64,000 nucleotides of DNA from Embleya sp040605455 (GTDB lineage: Bacteria; Actinomycetota; Actinomycetes; Streptomycetales; Streptomycetaceae): NCBI RefSeq assembly GCF_040605455.1, contig NZ_JBEXCV010000018.1, positions 1 through 64,000 on the forward strand, given 5' to 3'. Below the pieces are notes generated by a model. The model was not told the origin of the DNA. It ran no database searches and worked only from the letters and a program-made list of their open reading frames with translations. The number at the start of each line of letters is the position of its first letter. Positions within the stretch are counted from its first letter, which is position 1. A program made the position numbers and the translations under genes. Positions 42,366 to 51,718 of this stretch are shown in pieces.

Positions 42366-44012
42366 ATGCGCTTTTCGGTATTCCCCGCCTCCGCCCATCC
42401 TCGAAGACTGCGCCGCACCGCCGGTACCGGCGCCGCCATGGCGGCCCTCGTGCTGCTGGCCGGCGCCTGCAACGGCGCCGGCGACAAGGCCGCGAACTCC
42501 GCCGAGGTCGGCCCGCCGCAGTCCGGCGGCACGCTCACCTTCGCGCTGGCCGCCGACCCCACGTGCCTGGACCCGCAGCAGTTCGGCGCGAACGCGAGCC
42601 TGAACGTGGGCCGCCAGATCGTCGACTCGCTGACCGACCAGGACGGGAAGACCGGCGAGATCAAGCCGTGGCTGGCCACCTCGTGGGAGGTGGACCCGCA
42701 GGCCACCCACTTCACCTTCCACCTGCGTCCGGGCGTCACCTTCGCGGACGGCACGCCGCTGGACGGCGCCGCGGTCAAGGCCAACCTCGACGGGGTGGTC
42801 GCGCTGGGCGCCAAGGCCACCATCGCGGGCAGCTACCTCACCGGGTACCGGGGCACCACCGTGCTGGACCCGGCCGCCGTGCGGGTGGAATTCGCCGCGC
42901 CCAGCGCCCAGTTCCTCCAGGCCACCTCGACCATGTCGCTGGGGCTGCTCTCCCCCGCCACCTTGGCCAAGACCGCCGAGCAGCGCTGCCAGGGCGATCT
43001 GGTCGGCTCCGGACCGTTCACGCTGCGCTCCTACAAGCCGAACCAGAGCGTGGAGTTGGCCAAGCGGGCCGGCTACGCGTGGGGCTCGTCGCTGTTCGCC
43101 CATCCGGGCGAGGCGTACCTGGACAAGCTGGTGTTCAAGATCGTGCCCGAGTCCGGCGTACGCGCCGGCAGCCTGGAGTCCGCGCAGGTGGACGCGATCA
43201 GCGACGTGCAGCCGCAGGACGAGGGGCGGTTCGCCTCCGGCTACACCGTGCTGACCCGGCCCAACCCGGGCGTCGTTTTCAACCTCCAGGCCAACGTGTC
43301 CCGGCCGATCCTGGCCGAGGACGCGGTCCGGCGGGCGATCCAGAAGGCGGTGAACCGGCCCGAGTTGGCGCAGACCGTGCTCACCTCCAAGTACAAGGCC
43401 GCCACCTCGCCGCTGGCCTCGGTCACTCCCGGCTGGGTGGACCTGTCCGCGCAGCTGGGCTACGACCCGGAGGGCGCCAAGCGGCTGTTGGAGGAGGCGG
43501 GCTGGAAGGTCGGTTCGGACGGCGTGCGGGTCAAGGACGGGCGCCGGCTCAGCGTGGACGTGATCTTCGCGCCGCTGTTCAACGCCAGCCAGTCCGTCCT
43601 GGAACTGGTCCAGCAGGAACTGCGCAAGGTCGGCGTGGACCTGCGGCTGCGCAAGCTCGCCGCCGGTGAGCAGAACCAGGTGCAGAACTCGGGCGACTAC
43701 GACTTCGCGTACTACAACATCACCCGCTCGGACCCGGACATCCTGCGCTCCCTGTTCAGTACCAGGACGGTCAACCGGCTCAGGATCGCCTCGGGCGACC
43801 TGGACACCGTGCTGGACGACCAATCGCAGAGCCTGGACCCGGCGCAGCGCAACGCGAAGGTCGCCGAGGCTCAGCGGATCGTCGCCGACCGGGCGTATGT
43901 GATCCCGCTGTTCGAGCTGTCCCAGGTGCACGGGCTGGGTCCCAAGGTGCACGGGCTGAGCTTCGAGGCGTCCTCGCGCCTGCAGTTCCACGATACGTGG
44001 CTGAGCAACTGA
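42366..44012 (+). CDS. peptide/opine-type ABC transporter substrate-binding lipoprotein
   Basis: A 548-residue SBP_bac_5 (family 5) extracellular solute receptor. The lipoprotein signal ends LAGAC with Cys35. Family segments include GGTLTFALAADPTCLDPQQF, WEVDPQATHFTFHLRPGVTF and GSGPFTLRSYKPNQ. The ATG at 42366 has GGAG 7 bases upstream. It is the first structural gene of a five-gene operon joined by overlapping stop and start codons. The ligand is unknown; the context with a monooxygenase and Cys-type leader suggests a sulfur compound. Confidence 0.92.
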   Translation: MRFSVFPASAHPRRLRRTAGTGAAMAALVLLAGACNGAGDKAANSAEVGPPQSGGTLTFALAADPTCLDPQQFGANASLNVGRQIVDSLTDQDGKTGEIKPWLATSWEVDPQATHFTFHLRPGVTFADGTPLDGAAVKANLDGVVALGAKATIAGSYLTGYRGTTVLDPAAVRVEFAAPSAQFLQATSTMSLGLLSPATLAKTAEQRCQGDLVGSGPFTLRSYKPNQSVELAKRAGYAWGSSLFAHPGEAYLDKLVFKIVPESGVRAGSLESAQVDAISDVQPQDEGRFASGYTVLTRPNPGVVFNLQANVSRPILAEDAVRRAIQKAVNRPELAQTVLTSKYKAATSPLASVTPGWVDLSAQLGYDPEGAKRLLEEAGWKVGSDGVRVKDGRRLSVDVIFAPLFNASQSVLELVQQELRKVGVDLRLRKLAAGEQNQVQNSGDYDFAYYNITRSDPDILRSLFSTRTVNRLRIASGDLDTVLDDQSQSLDPAQRNAKVAEAQRIVADRAYVIPLFELSQVHGLGPKVHGLSFEASSRLQFHDTWLSN

Positions 44013-44944
44013 TGCGCGGCTATCTGGTGCGCCGGCTGTTGCAGGCGGTGGTGGTGCTGTGGGCGGCGTTCACCGTGTCGTTCGTCGTGTTGTTCCTGCT
44101 GCCGGGCGATTCGTTGTCGATCAAGCTCGGCGGCCTGGAGGGCACCGCCACGCGGGAGCAGATCGACGCGGTGCGCGGCGCGAACGGACTCGACGACCCG
44201 GTCTACGTGCAGTACGCCCATGCGCTGGGAGACACGCTCACCGGCGATCTGGGCACGTCGGCGCAGACGGGGGCTCCGGTGGCGCGCACGATCGTGGACG
44301 CGCTGCCGCAGACGCTGGAGTTGACCGGTGTGGCGATCGTGTTGGCGGTGCTCGGCGGCGGTGGGGTGGCGTTGGCCGCGACGTTCACCCGGCTGCGGGC
44401 GCTGCGTCAGGTGTTGATGTCGCTGCCGGCGATCGGGATCTCGATGCCGGGCTTTTGGGTGGGGTTGCTGCTGGTGCAGGTGGTGTCCTTCCAGTGGGGC
44501 CTGTTGCCGGCGATGGGCAACCAGGGTTTGGAGAGTCTGGTGTTGCCTGCGTTCACGTTGGCGCTGCCGGCGGGCGCGATGATCGCGCAGGTGTTGGCGA
44601 AGAGCATGACCACCGCGCTGGCCGAGCCGTACGTGGAGACCGCGCGGGCCAAGGGCGCGGGCCGGGTGCGGATCCATCTGCGGCATGCGCTGCGCAACGC
44701 GTCGCTGCCGGCGCTCACGCTGGCGGCGGTGGTGTCGGGGAACGTGCTGGTGGAGTCGGTGGTGGTGGAGACGGTGTTCTCCCGGGCCGGGATCGGCCGG
44801 CTGACGGCTGCCGCGGTGGACACCCAGGACGTGGCGATGGTGCAGGGCGTGGTGCTTTTCGCGGCGCTGGTGTTCGTGGTGGTCGCGCTGGCGGTGGACC
44901 TGCTGTATCCGGTGCTGGATCCGCGCGTGGGAAGGACGGTGTGA
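44012..44944 (+). CDS. ABC transporter permease, DppB-like
   Basis: A 310-residue inner-membrane permease of the DppB/NikB type, starting MRGYLVRRLLQAVVVLWAAF with about six helices. The EAA loop is VETARAKGAGRVRIHLRHAL. Its ATG overlaps the receptor gene stop (TGATG). It pairs with the next permease to form the import channel. Confidence 0.93.
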   Translation: MRGYLVRRLLQAVVVLWAAFTVSFVVLFLLPGDSLSIKLGGLEGTATREQIDAVRGANGLDDPVYVQYAHALGDTLTGDLGTSAQTGAPVARTIVDALPQTLELTGVAIVLAVLGGGGVALAATFTRLRALRQVLMSLPAIGISMPGFWVGLLLVQVVSFQWGLLPAMGNQGLESLVLPAFTLALPAGAMIAQVLAKSMTTALAEPYVETARAKGAGRVRIHLRHALRNASLPALTLAAVVSGNVLVESVVVETVFSRAGIGRLTAAAVDTQDVAMVQGVVLFAALVFVVVALAVDLLYPVLDPRVGRTV

Positions 44945-45807
44945 CGATGGCGGCCGGTTTCGCGACGGATGTGTTGCCCGCCGCTCGTGGGCATGCGCGG
45001 TTCGTGCTGCGCCGTCCCGGGTTGTTGCTGTCGCTGGTGGTGTTCGCGCTCGTGGTGCTCGCGGCGCTGTTCCCGCGGCTGTTCACCGACGGCGATCCGC
45101 TGGTGGGCACGCCGCGGGACAAGTTGCGGGGGCCGAGCGCGGAGCACCTGTTCGGAACGGATCAGCTCGGGCGTGATCTGTTCACCCGGGTGGTACACGC
45201 CAGTTCGCTGTCGTTGCGGGCGACGTTCGTGGCGGTGGCGGTGGCCCTCGTGGTGGGCGGGGTGCTCGGGTTGTTGTCCGGGTTCTTCGGCGGGTGGCTG
45301 GACGACGTGGTGATGCGGGTGGTCGACGTGTTGCAGGCGATTCCGCGGCTGTTGTTGTCGCTTGCGCTGGTCGGCGCGCTGGGCTTCGGCACCACGAAGG
45401 TGGCCGTCGCGGTGGGGGTGGCCAGCGTCGCCGGCTTCGCGCGGGTGATGCGGGCGGAGGTGCTGCGGGTGCGCTCGTCGGTGTACGTGGAGGCGGCGCG
45501 GGCGAGCGGGGTGCGGTCGGGCGGGATTCTGGCCCGGCATGTGTTGCCGAATGCGTCCGGGCCGGTGTTGGTGATGGCCGCGTTGGAGTTCGGCATCGCG
45601 ATCCTGTCCGTGTCGGCGCTGAGCTTCCTGGGCTTCGGCGCTCCGCCGCCGACACCGGAGTGGGGTGTGCTGGTCGCCGACGGGCGCAACTTCGTGGCGA
45701 CCGCGTGGTGGTTGACCACATTTCCCGGCCTGGTGATCGCGGCGACGGTGCTGTCCGCGAACCGCATCTCGCGGGCCTTGGACGGAGAGCGGAGGCAGGA
45801 TCGATGA
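44941..45807 (+). CDS. ABC transporter permease, DppC-like
   Basis: A 288-residue permease of the DppC/NikC type, with six helices. The N-terminal block LFGTDQLGRDLFTRVVHASS and the EAA loop YVEAARASGVRSGGILARHV are characteristic. The GTG at 44941 overlaps the previous stop as GTGA; an ATG two codons later is an alternative start. It ends overlapping the ATPase gene. Confidence 0.93.
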   Translation: MTMAAGFATDVLPAARGHARFVLRRPGLLLSLVVFALVVLAALFPRLFTDGDPLVGTPRDKLRGPSAEHLFGTDQLGRDLFTRVVHASSLSLRATFVAVAVALVVGGVLGLLSGFFGGWLDDVVMRVVDVLQAIPRLLLSLALVGALGFGTTKVAVAVGVASVAGFARVMRAEVLRVRSSVYVEAARASGVRSGGILARHVLPNASGPVLVMAALEFGIAILSVSALSFLGFGAPPPTPEWGVLVADGRNFVATAWWLTTFPGLVIAATVLSANRISRALDGERRQDR

Positions 45808-47630
45808 GCGAGACGTCGAAGGGACTCGCCGGGGGCTCCCCCCGGGTCGAGGCCGGGGTCGAGGCCGGGTCGGTGGGCGCGGATCGGGCGGTGGGCGTAG
45901 GGCGCGTGGCCGCGGATCGGGCGGTGGACGCGGGCCGGGGGGTCGGTACGGATCGGGCGGTGGGCGCGCTGTCGGTGGTGGAGGCCCCGGATGCCCCGCT
46001 GTTGGACATTCGGGGCCTGCGCGTGTCCTACCGGACCTCGAACGGCCCGGTGGACGCGGTGACCACCGCGGACCTGACCGTGGGGGCGGGCGAAGTGGTG
46101 GCCGTGGTCGGCGAGTCGGGCTCGGGCAAGAGCACCACCGCGCACGCGATCGTCGGCCTGTTGCCGGCCGGTGGCCGGGTCGGCGCGGGTCGGGCGTTGT
46201 TCGAGGGCCGTGATCTGCTGACGTTGCGCGAGCGCGAACTGCGCGAGGTACGCGGGCGGTCGATCGGGTTCATCCCGCAGGACCCGATGGTCTCGCTCAA
46301 CCCGGTGCGGCGGATCGGCGATCAGGTCGCCGAGGCACTGATCGTGCACGGGCTGGCGAGCGGCAAGGCGGCGCAGGAGCGCGCGGTGGCCGCGCTCGGC
46401 GAGGCAGGCCTGCCCGAACCCGCCACGAGGGCACGGCAGTTTCCGCACGAGTTGTCCGGCGGCATGCGCCAGCGGGTGCTGATCGCGATCGCGCTGGCCT
46501 GCCAGCCCCGGCTGGTCATCGCCGACGAACCCACCAGCGCGCTCGATGTCACCGTGCAGCGGCAGATCCTGGACCACATCGACGAGCTCACCCACGCGCA
46601 CGGCACCGCGATGCTGCTGATCACCCACGACCTGGGCGTGGCCGCCGACCGCGCCCAGCGGGTGGTGGTGATGTCCCAGGGCACGGTGGTCGAGCAGGGG
46701 CCGGCGGCGCGGATCCTGACCGATCCCGAACACCCGTACACCCGAGCGCTGATCGCCGCCGCACCGAGCCTGACCACCCGTCGGGCGCGTGCGCGTCCGG
46801 TGCGCGAACCCGTCCCGCGAGCCGAGCCGTTGCTGACCGTGACGGGGCTGGTGAAGGAGTTCGCGCTGCCGAAGACCAAGGAGGGCGCCCGCATGCTGCG
46901 CGCGGTGGACGACGTCTCGTTCACGGTGCGCCGAGGCGAGACGTTCGCGCTGGTCGGCGAGTCGGGTTCGGGGAAGTCGACCACGGTGCGGATGATCCTG
47001 GGCCTGGAAGCGCCCAGCGCGGGCCGGATCCTGATCGAGGGACGGGACACGACCCGACCCGGGCGCGGCGAGTTGCGCGCGCTGCGCCGACGCATGCAGT
47101 TGGTTTACCAGAACCCGTACGCCTCGCTGGATCCGCGCTTCACGGTGTCCGAGATCGTCGAGGAGCCGCTGCGCGCCTACCGGGTCGGCAGTCGGGCGCA
47201 GCAGCGGGCCCGGGCGTCGGCGTTGATCGATCAGGTGGCGCTGCCCGAGGGTGTGCTGCGCCGCAAGCCGGCCGAGTTGTCCGGTGGGCAGCGGCAACGG
47301 GTGGCGATTGCCCGGGCGTTGGCGCTGAAGCCGGATCTGGTGGTGTGTGACGAGCCGGTGTCCGCGTTGGACGTCTCGGTCCAGGCGCAGATCCTGGAGT
47401 TGCTGGGTGGGCTCCAGGACGAGTTGGGGATCAGTTACCTGTTCATTTCGCACGACCTCGCGGTGGTGCGTCAGATCGCCGACCGGGTGGGCGTGTTGCA
47501 GGCCGGTCGGCTGGTCGAGAAGGGCGGTTGCGAGCAGGTGCTCTCGGCGCCCACGCACCCGTACACGCGCGAGCTGATCGCGGCCATCCCCGGGCGCCGG
47601 CGCCCGCAACCGTTGGGAGCGGTGTCATGA
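45804..47630 (+). CDS. fused dipeptide-type ABC transporter ATPase (DppD-DppF)
   Basis: A 608-residue protein with two complete nucleotide-binding domains. The first (about 60-315) has GESGSGKST, the signature LSGGMRQR and ADEPTSALDVT. The second (about 345-600) has GESGSGKST, LSGGQRQR and CDEPVSALDVS, with VYQNPYASLDPR in its Q-loop. The fusion supplies both ATPases of the importer. The first 55 residues are low complexity with a repeated ADRAV motif encoded by near-identical DNA at 45879, 45912 and 45948. The ATG overlaps the permease stop as ATGA. Confidence 0.93.
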   Translation: MSETSKGLAGGSPRVEAGVEAGSVGADRAVGVGRVAADRAVDAGRGVGTDRAVGALSVVEAPDAPLLDIRGLRVSYRTSNGPVDAVTTADLTVGAGEVVAVVGESGSGKSTTAHAIVGLLPAGGRVGAGRALFEGRDLLTLRERELREVRGRSIGFIPQDPMVSLNPVRRIGDQVAEALIVHGLASGKAAQERAVAALGEAGLPEPATRARQFPHELSGGMRQRVLIAIALACQPRLVIADEPTSALDVTVQRQILDHIDELTHAHGTAMLLITHDLGVAADRAQRVVVMSQGTVVEQGPAARILTDPEHPYTRALIAAAPSLTTRRARARPVREPVPRAEPLLTVTGLVKEFALPKTKEGARMLRAVDDVSFTVRRGETFALVGESGSGKSTTVRMILGLEAPSAGRILIEGRDTTRPGRGELRALRRRMQLVYQNPYASLDPRFTVSEIVEEPLRAYRVGSRAQQRARASALIDQVALPEGVLRRKPAELSGGQRQRVAIARALALKPDLVVCDEPVSALDVSVQAQILELLGGLQDELGISYLFISHDLAVVRQIADRVGVLQAGRLVEKGGCEQVLSAPTHPYTRELIAAIPGRRRPQPLGAVS

Positions 47631-48682
47631 GGTTCGCGGTGTTCACCCTGGGTGCCAACGCCCCGCATGCGATCACCGGGCAGCGCGCGCCGGCGCACGA
47701 GCAGTTGGCGGACTTGGTCGAGACGGCGGCGCTGGCCGAGGAGTTGGGCTTCGACGCGTTCGGGGTGGGCGAGCGGCACGGCGAGCCGTTCCTGTCCTCG
47801 GCGCCGCCGGTGATCCTGGCGGCGGTCGCGCAGCGCACCTCGCGCATTCGGCTGTTGACCACGCTGACCGTGATCAGTGTGCTGGATCCGGTGCGGGTCG
47901 CCGAGGACTACGCGACGCTGGACCAGTTGTCGCGGGGCCGGCTGGACCTGATGGTCGGCAAGGGCAACGACCCGCGGCACTTCCCGCTGTTCGGGCTCGC
48001 CGAGGACGACCAGTGGGAGTTGCAGGAGGAGAAGTTCGAGCTACTGCGCCGGTTGTGGAGCGAGGAGAAGGTCTCCTGGTCCGGGCGCTTTCGCAGCCGG
48101 TTGCACGAAGTAACCACCTATCCCCGGCCGTTCCCGCGCCCGGACGGGCGGGCTCCGGTGATCTGGCACGGCAGCGCGACCAGCCGGGCGTCCACCGAGT
48201 TGGCCGCGAAGTGGGGCGATCCGTTGTTCACCGCGAACGGCTTCCATCCGATGGCCAAGTACGCCGACCTGATCGACCACTATCGCGAGCGCTGGGCGGC
48301 GTACGGGCGCGATCCGAACGACGCGGTGGTCGGTTCGGGCGCGGGTGGCTGCTACGTGGCGCCCACGTCGCAGGAGGCGCTGGCGCGGTATCGGCCGTAC
48401 TACGACGCGTTCGCCGGGTCGGCGGCGGCGCAGCACAATCGATCGCCGTTCACGTCGTTGGAGGACAACATCGCGAACGGCCCGGCCCTGGTGGGCAGTC
48501 CGGCGCAGATCGTGGACAAGATCGGGCGCTACCACGCGGCCTATGGGCATCAGGTACAGGCGATCGGGACGGAGGGGCTGGACCGTGCGGAACGGCGGGC
48601 GGTCCTGGAACTGTTCGCGGGCGAGGTGGCGCCCGCGCTGCGCGCCGCGCTCCCCTCGCGGGTCTGGGAGCAGGCGGCCTGA
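47627..48682 (+). CDS. LLM-class FMN-dependent monooxygenase, CE1758-like
   Basis: A 351-residue luciferase-like TIM-barrel oxidoreductase. Visible features are MRFAVFTLGANAP, the block GVGERHGEPFLSSAPPV, LLTTLTVISVLDPVRVAEDYATLD and GRLDLMVGKGNDPRHFPLFG. It resembles the CE1758 family of FMN-dependent monooxygenases. The ATG overlaps the ATPase stop (ATGA), making it the last gene of the import operon. It probably oxidises the imported compound with reduced flavin from a partner such as the SsuE-type enzyme at 52917. The substrate is not known. Confidence 0.9.
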   Translation: MRFAVFTLGANAPHAITGQRAPAHEQLADLVETAALAEELGFDAFGVGERHGEPFLSSAPPVILAAVAQRTSRIRLLTTLTVISVLDPVRVAEDYATLDQLSRGRLDLMVGKGNDPRHFPLFGLAEDDQWELQEEKFELLRRLWSEEKVSWSGRFRSRLHEVTTYPRPFPRPDGRAPVIWHGSATSRASTELAAKWGDPLFTANGFHPMAKYADLIDHYRERWAAYGRDPNDAVVGSGAGGCYVAPTSQEALARYRPYYDAFAGSAAAQHNRSPFTSLEDNIANGPALVGSPAQIVDKIGRYHAAYGHQVQAIGTEGLDRAERRAVLELFAGEVAPALRAALPSRVWEQAA

Positions 48683-48974
48683 ACCCGCGGCCGGTCGTGG
48701 GCCCAAGGGTCGGTCGAGGCAATCTCGGCCAGGTCTGGGCGTGCGGCCGGCCGGCGAGCGGGCCGCAGTTGGGGCCGGTCCGGCGCATCCCGGCGGGGAC
48801 GCGATCCGCCGAACCGGGCCCTGTCGCCGAGTGGGCCGCAGGTCGGCGGAGTCGAGGCCGGGGGCGTCGGGGCCGGGCGGGGGCGGGGCGGTCGGGTCGG
48901 GGGCGTCCGGCGGGGTGTGGAGATCGGCGCGATCCTCTTGCGGAGACGTATCCGGAGCGCGAATAATCCGAGCC

Positions 48975-49109
48975 ATGGACGGCTGCGTGTGTCACGCGGG
49001 CCCCCGCCCGGGACTGCCGAGGGCGCGGGTCCTGATTGCCGTCCACCTCCTGGTTCGCCGACACATCGACTTCCTGCGCGTGTGCAGCGCGAGTTGTCGC
49101 TCGGTCTGA
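48975..49109 (+). CDS. Cys-containing leader peptide 2
   Basis: A 44-codon ORF starting MDGCVCHAG and ending VRRHIDFLRVCSASCRSV, the same R-R-H-I-D-F-x-R-V...C pattern as leader 1. It holds four Cys codons. TAATCC at 48964-48969 lies 6 bases before the ATG, so the mRNA may be leaderless. A hairpin follows 14 bases after the stop and the transferase-like gene begins 99 bases after it. The 290 bases before it (48683-48974) show no gene. Confidence 0.75.
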   Translation: MDGCVCHAGPRPGLPRARVLIAVHLLVRRHIDFLRVCSASCRSV

Positions 49110-49122
49110 GCTCCACGCCACC

Positions 49123-49147
49123 GGTCCGCCCGCATCCGGGTCGGACC
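49123..49147 (+). terminator. hairpin after leader 2, candidate attenuator
   Basis: GGTCCGCCCG pairs with CGGG(T)CGGACC, a 10-bp stem with one bulged T and loop CATC, starting 14 bases after the leader stop. Confidence 0.55.
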
Positions 49148-49207
49148 ACGCCGTGCCGTGCCACCTCGACCGTTGCCACACTCATGACCTGCGCGAGGGA
49201 GACCCGT

Positions 49208-50152
49208 ATGTCCACGACACCCCCGAAGGCCGCCGGACCGATCGACTTCCGCACCCACGGGCGCTACCGCGTCCGCCACTCCGGAGCGCCACTGCCGGGC
49301 CTGGAGACCATCCGCCCGCCGATGCAGCGCTTTCGCGGCCGGATCGGCGCCGGGTTTCGGGCCGAGGTCAACCGCTACCACCTCTACCTGTGCCTGGCCT
49401 GCCCGCGTTCGCTGCGGGTGGCCATCACGCGCGATCTCGCGGGCCTGGCCGAGGTCGTGGGCACCACGCTGGTGGATCCGGTCCGGGACGGGCGCGGCTG
49501 GGCGTTTCGGGACGGGGACGGTCACGGCCTGGACCCCAACGGCGGGTTCGCGTTCCTGCGCGAGGCGTACGAGGCGACCGAGTACCACTACGACGGCCCG
49601 GTGACCGTGCCGGTGTTGTGGGACCGGTGGAGCGGACGCATCGTCAGCAACCACGCGCCGCACATCCTGCGCGACCTGGCCACCGGTTTCGGCGGCGGCG
49701 ACGCGCTCTACCCCGCAGAGCGGCGTGAGGAACTGTGCGCGTTGGAAACCCTGTTCGAGGAGGACATCACCGACGCCGCACAGCGTGCCGGGCGGGCCTC
49801 GGCGGGCCCACGGCGGGCCGAGGCGATGAGCACCGTGTCGGCGACCCTGGCGATGGCCGAACGGCGGCTCGCGGCACGGCCGTTCCTGCTGGGTGACACG
49901 CTCACCGCGGCGGACGTGCAGTTGTGGACCACGCTCGTGCATCTGGACGCGGTGCACAAGCGGCACCTGGACGCCCAGGACGTACATCGGCTCGCGGCGC
50001 ACCCGCATCTGTGGGCGTATGCACGGCGGTTGAACCTGATCCCGGCGTTCCGCGACAACCTGCGATTGGAGCACATCGCCCGAAACCACCGGAGCCACTG
50101 TCGTGGTCCGGCGGCTTCGGGTGTCTCGATCGCGCTCAACGACTGGAGCTGA
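49208..50152 (+). CDS. glutathione S-transferase-like (glutathionyl-hydroquinone reductase family) protein 1
   Basis: A 314-residue protein with the thioredoxin-fold N-domain and all-helical C-domain of the Xi-class/glutathionyl-hydroquinone reductase family. The N-domain block NRYHLYLCLACPRSLRVAIT places the catalytic cysteine in ACPR at Cys65. The usual motif is CPWA, so the conserved Trp is replaced by Arg. The C-domain has VPVLWDRWSGRIVSNHAPHI and LGDTLTAADVQLWTTLVHLD. The ATG at 49208 follows AGGGAGA by 6 bases. Actinomycetes use mycothiol, so the natural thiol is uncertain. It is preceded by leader 2. Confidence 0.88.
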   Translation: MSTTPPKAAGPIDFRTHGRYRVRHSGAPLPGLETIRPPMQRFRGRIGAGFRAEVNRYHLYLCLACPRSLRVAITRDLAGLAEVVGTTLVDPVRDGRGWAFRDGDGHGLDPNGGFAFLREAYEATEYHYDGPVTVPVLWDRWSGRIVSNHAPHILRDLATGFGGGDALYPAERREELCALETLFEEDITDAAQRAGRASAGPRRAEAMSTVSATLAMAERRLAARPFLLGDTLTAADVQLWTTLVHLDAVHKRHLDAQDVHRLAAHPHLWAYARRLNLIPAFRDNLRLEHIARNHRSHCRGPAASGVSIALNDWS

Positions 50153-50201
50153 TCCGGCCGGCGCGGCGGTGTGGGGCCGGGGAGCGAAGGCGCGCTGCGA
50201 C

Positions 50202-50270
50202 CTTCGGCGCTCACACCGCCGGTCGGTACGGGCTCGGGCCTTCGGCGCTCACAGCGCTTCGGCGCTCACA
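50202..50270. repeat. three copies of CTTCGGCGCTCACA
   Basis: Perfect 14-base copies lie at 50202-50215, 50240-50253 and 50257-50270, in the convergent gap between the transferase-like gene and monooxygenase 1. The last copy contains the stop codon of the latter. Confidence 0.75.
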
Positions 50271-51705
50271 CCGCCACGTCGGTGCGGTGCGCGCCGGCCG
50301 GGCGCGGCGCCGGCAGGCGCAGGTGTTCGCGCAGCGTGCTGCCCTCGTATTCGCTGCGGAAGACGCCGCGTTCCTGGAGGATCGGCACCACTTGGTCGAC
50401 GAACTCGTCCAGGCCGGCCGGGGTCAGGTGCGGGACCAGGATGAAGCCGTCGCTCGCGCCGTCGCGTACGTGCACCTCCATCCGGTCCGCGACGTGTTCG
50501 GCGGTGCCGATGAACGTCTGTCGGGCGGCCACCTCGATCACTACCTCGCGCAGGCTCAATCCTCCCTTGGTCGCTGCAAGTTCGCGCCAGCTGCGAGCCA
50601 GCTCCAGCGGGTCGCCGCCGGTGCGGACCCGACCTCGGGCGATCGAGGTGCCATCGGTGACCGGGTCGAAGTCCGGGAGCGGGCCGTCCGGGTCCAGTTC
50701 GGACAAGTCTCGGCCCCACACCTGTTCGACGAACTGGATCGCGTTTTGCGGACTGACCTGTTGCCGACGGATCCAGGCGGCCTTGTCCTGGGCCTCCTCG
50801 GCGGTCGCGCCGATCACCGCGGTGACCGCGGGCAGGATCTTCAGCTCGTCAGGACTTCGCCCGTGCCGGGCCGCGCGACCCTTCATGTCCGCGTAGAAGG
50901 CCCGGCCCGCCTCGTATTCGCCGTGCCGGGAAAAGATCACGTCCGCCTGTGCGGCGCCGAATTCACGGCCGTCCTCGGAGTCGCCGGCTTGGATCAGCAC
51001 CGGCCGGCCCTGCGGGCCACGCGGCACGGTGAAGCGGCCCTCGATGGCGAAATGCAGTCCGTGGTAGTCGAATCGACCGGCGTCGGAAGCCGCGAACACG
51101 CCGCCCTCGGTGTCGGCGACGTGCGCGTCCGGGGCCCAGCTGTCCCACAGCGTGCGGGCCGCCCCGACGAACTCGATGGCCCGCTCGTAGCGTTCCTCGC
51201 GCGGCAGGAAGCCGCCGCGGCGGAAATTCTCCCCTGTCCAGGCGTCCGGCGAGGTGACCACGTTCCAGGCCGCGCGGCCGCTGCTGAGATGGTCGAGGGA
51301 GGCGATCTTGCGGGCGAGTTCGTACGGCTCGTTGTAGGTGGCGGTGGCGGTGGCGGCCAGGCCGATTCGGTCGGTGATCGCGGCGAGTGCCGCCAGCACG
51401 GTGAGTGCGTCCGGGCGGCCGGCGACGTCCAACTCAAGGATGGTGCCATGGTGTTCGCGCAGTCGCTGCCCCTCGGCCAGGAAGAAGAAGTCGAACCTGC
51501 CGCGCTCGGCGGTGCGCGCGAGGTGCTCGAACGAGTCGAAGTCGATCTGACTGCCCGAGCGCGGATCGCTCCACACGGTGGTGCTGTTGACGCCGGGGAA
51601 GTGCGCGGCGAGGTGGATGCGGGTGCGGGGGCGGTGCCCCGAACCGCGGGATTGGGGGCTTCGGGACGAGGGGCTGGTGGGGTGGGGGCTGGTGGGGTGG
51701 GGCAT
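50266..51705 (-). CDS. LLM-class FMN monooxygenase, NtaA/SnaA/DszA-type
   Basis: A 479-residue flavin-dependent monooxygenase of the NtaA/SnaA/DszA family. Family blocks are AHFPGVNSTTVWSDP, FFFLAEGQRLR, GLAATATATYNEPYELAR, GRAAWNVVTSPDAWTGENFR and QAGDSEDGREFGA. Relatives oxidise nitrilotriacetate, pristinamycin or dibenzothiophene sulfone. The first 30 residues are Ser/Pro-rich and nonconserved. The ATG at 51703-51705 follows GAGGAGAGG. It is third in a minus-strand operon after the SsuE-type gene, which would supply FMNH2. Confidence 0.9.
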   Translation of the reverse strand: MPHPTSPHPTSPSSRSPQSRGSGHRPRTRIHLAAHFPGVNSTTVWSDPRSGSQIDFDSFEHLARTAERGRFDFFFLAEGQRLREHHGTILELDVAGRPDALTVLAALAAITDRIGLAATATATYNEPYELARKIASLDHLSSGRAAWNVVTSPDAWTGENFRRGGFLPREERYERAIEFVGAARTLWDSWAPDAHVADTEGGVFAASDAGRFDYHGLHFAIEGRFTVPRGPQGRPVLIQAGDSEDGREFGAAQADVIFSRHGEYEAGRAFYADMKGRAARHGRSPDELKILPAVTAVIGATAEEAQDKAAWIRRQQVSPQNAIQFVEQVWGRDLSELDPDGPLPDFDPVTDGTSIARGRVRTGGDPLELARSWRELAATKGGLSLREVVIEVAARQTFIGTAEHVADRMEVHVRDGASDGFILVPHLTPAGLDEFVDQVVPILQERGVFRSEYEGSTLREHLRLPAPRPAGAHRTDVAV

Positions 51706-51718
51706 CGGCGACCTCTCC

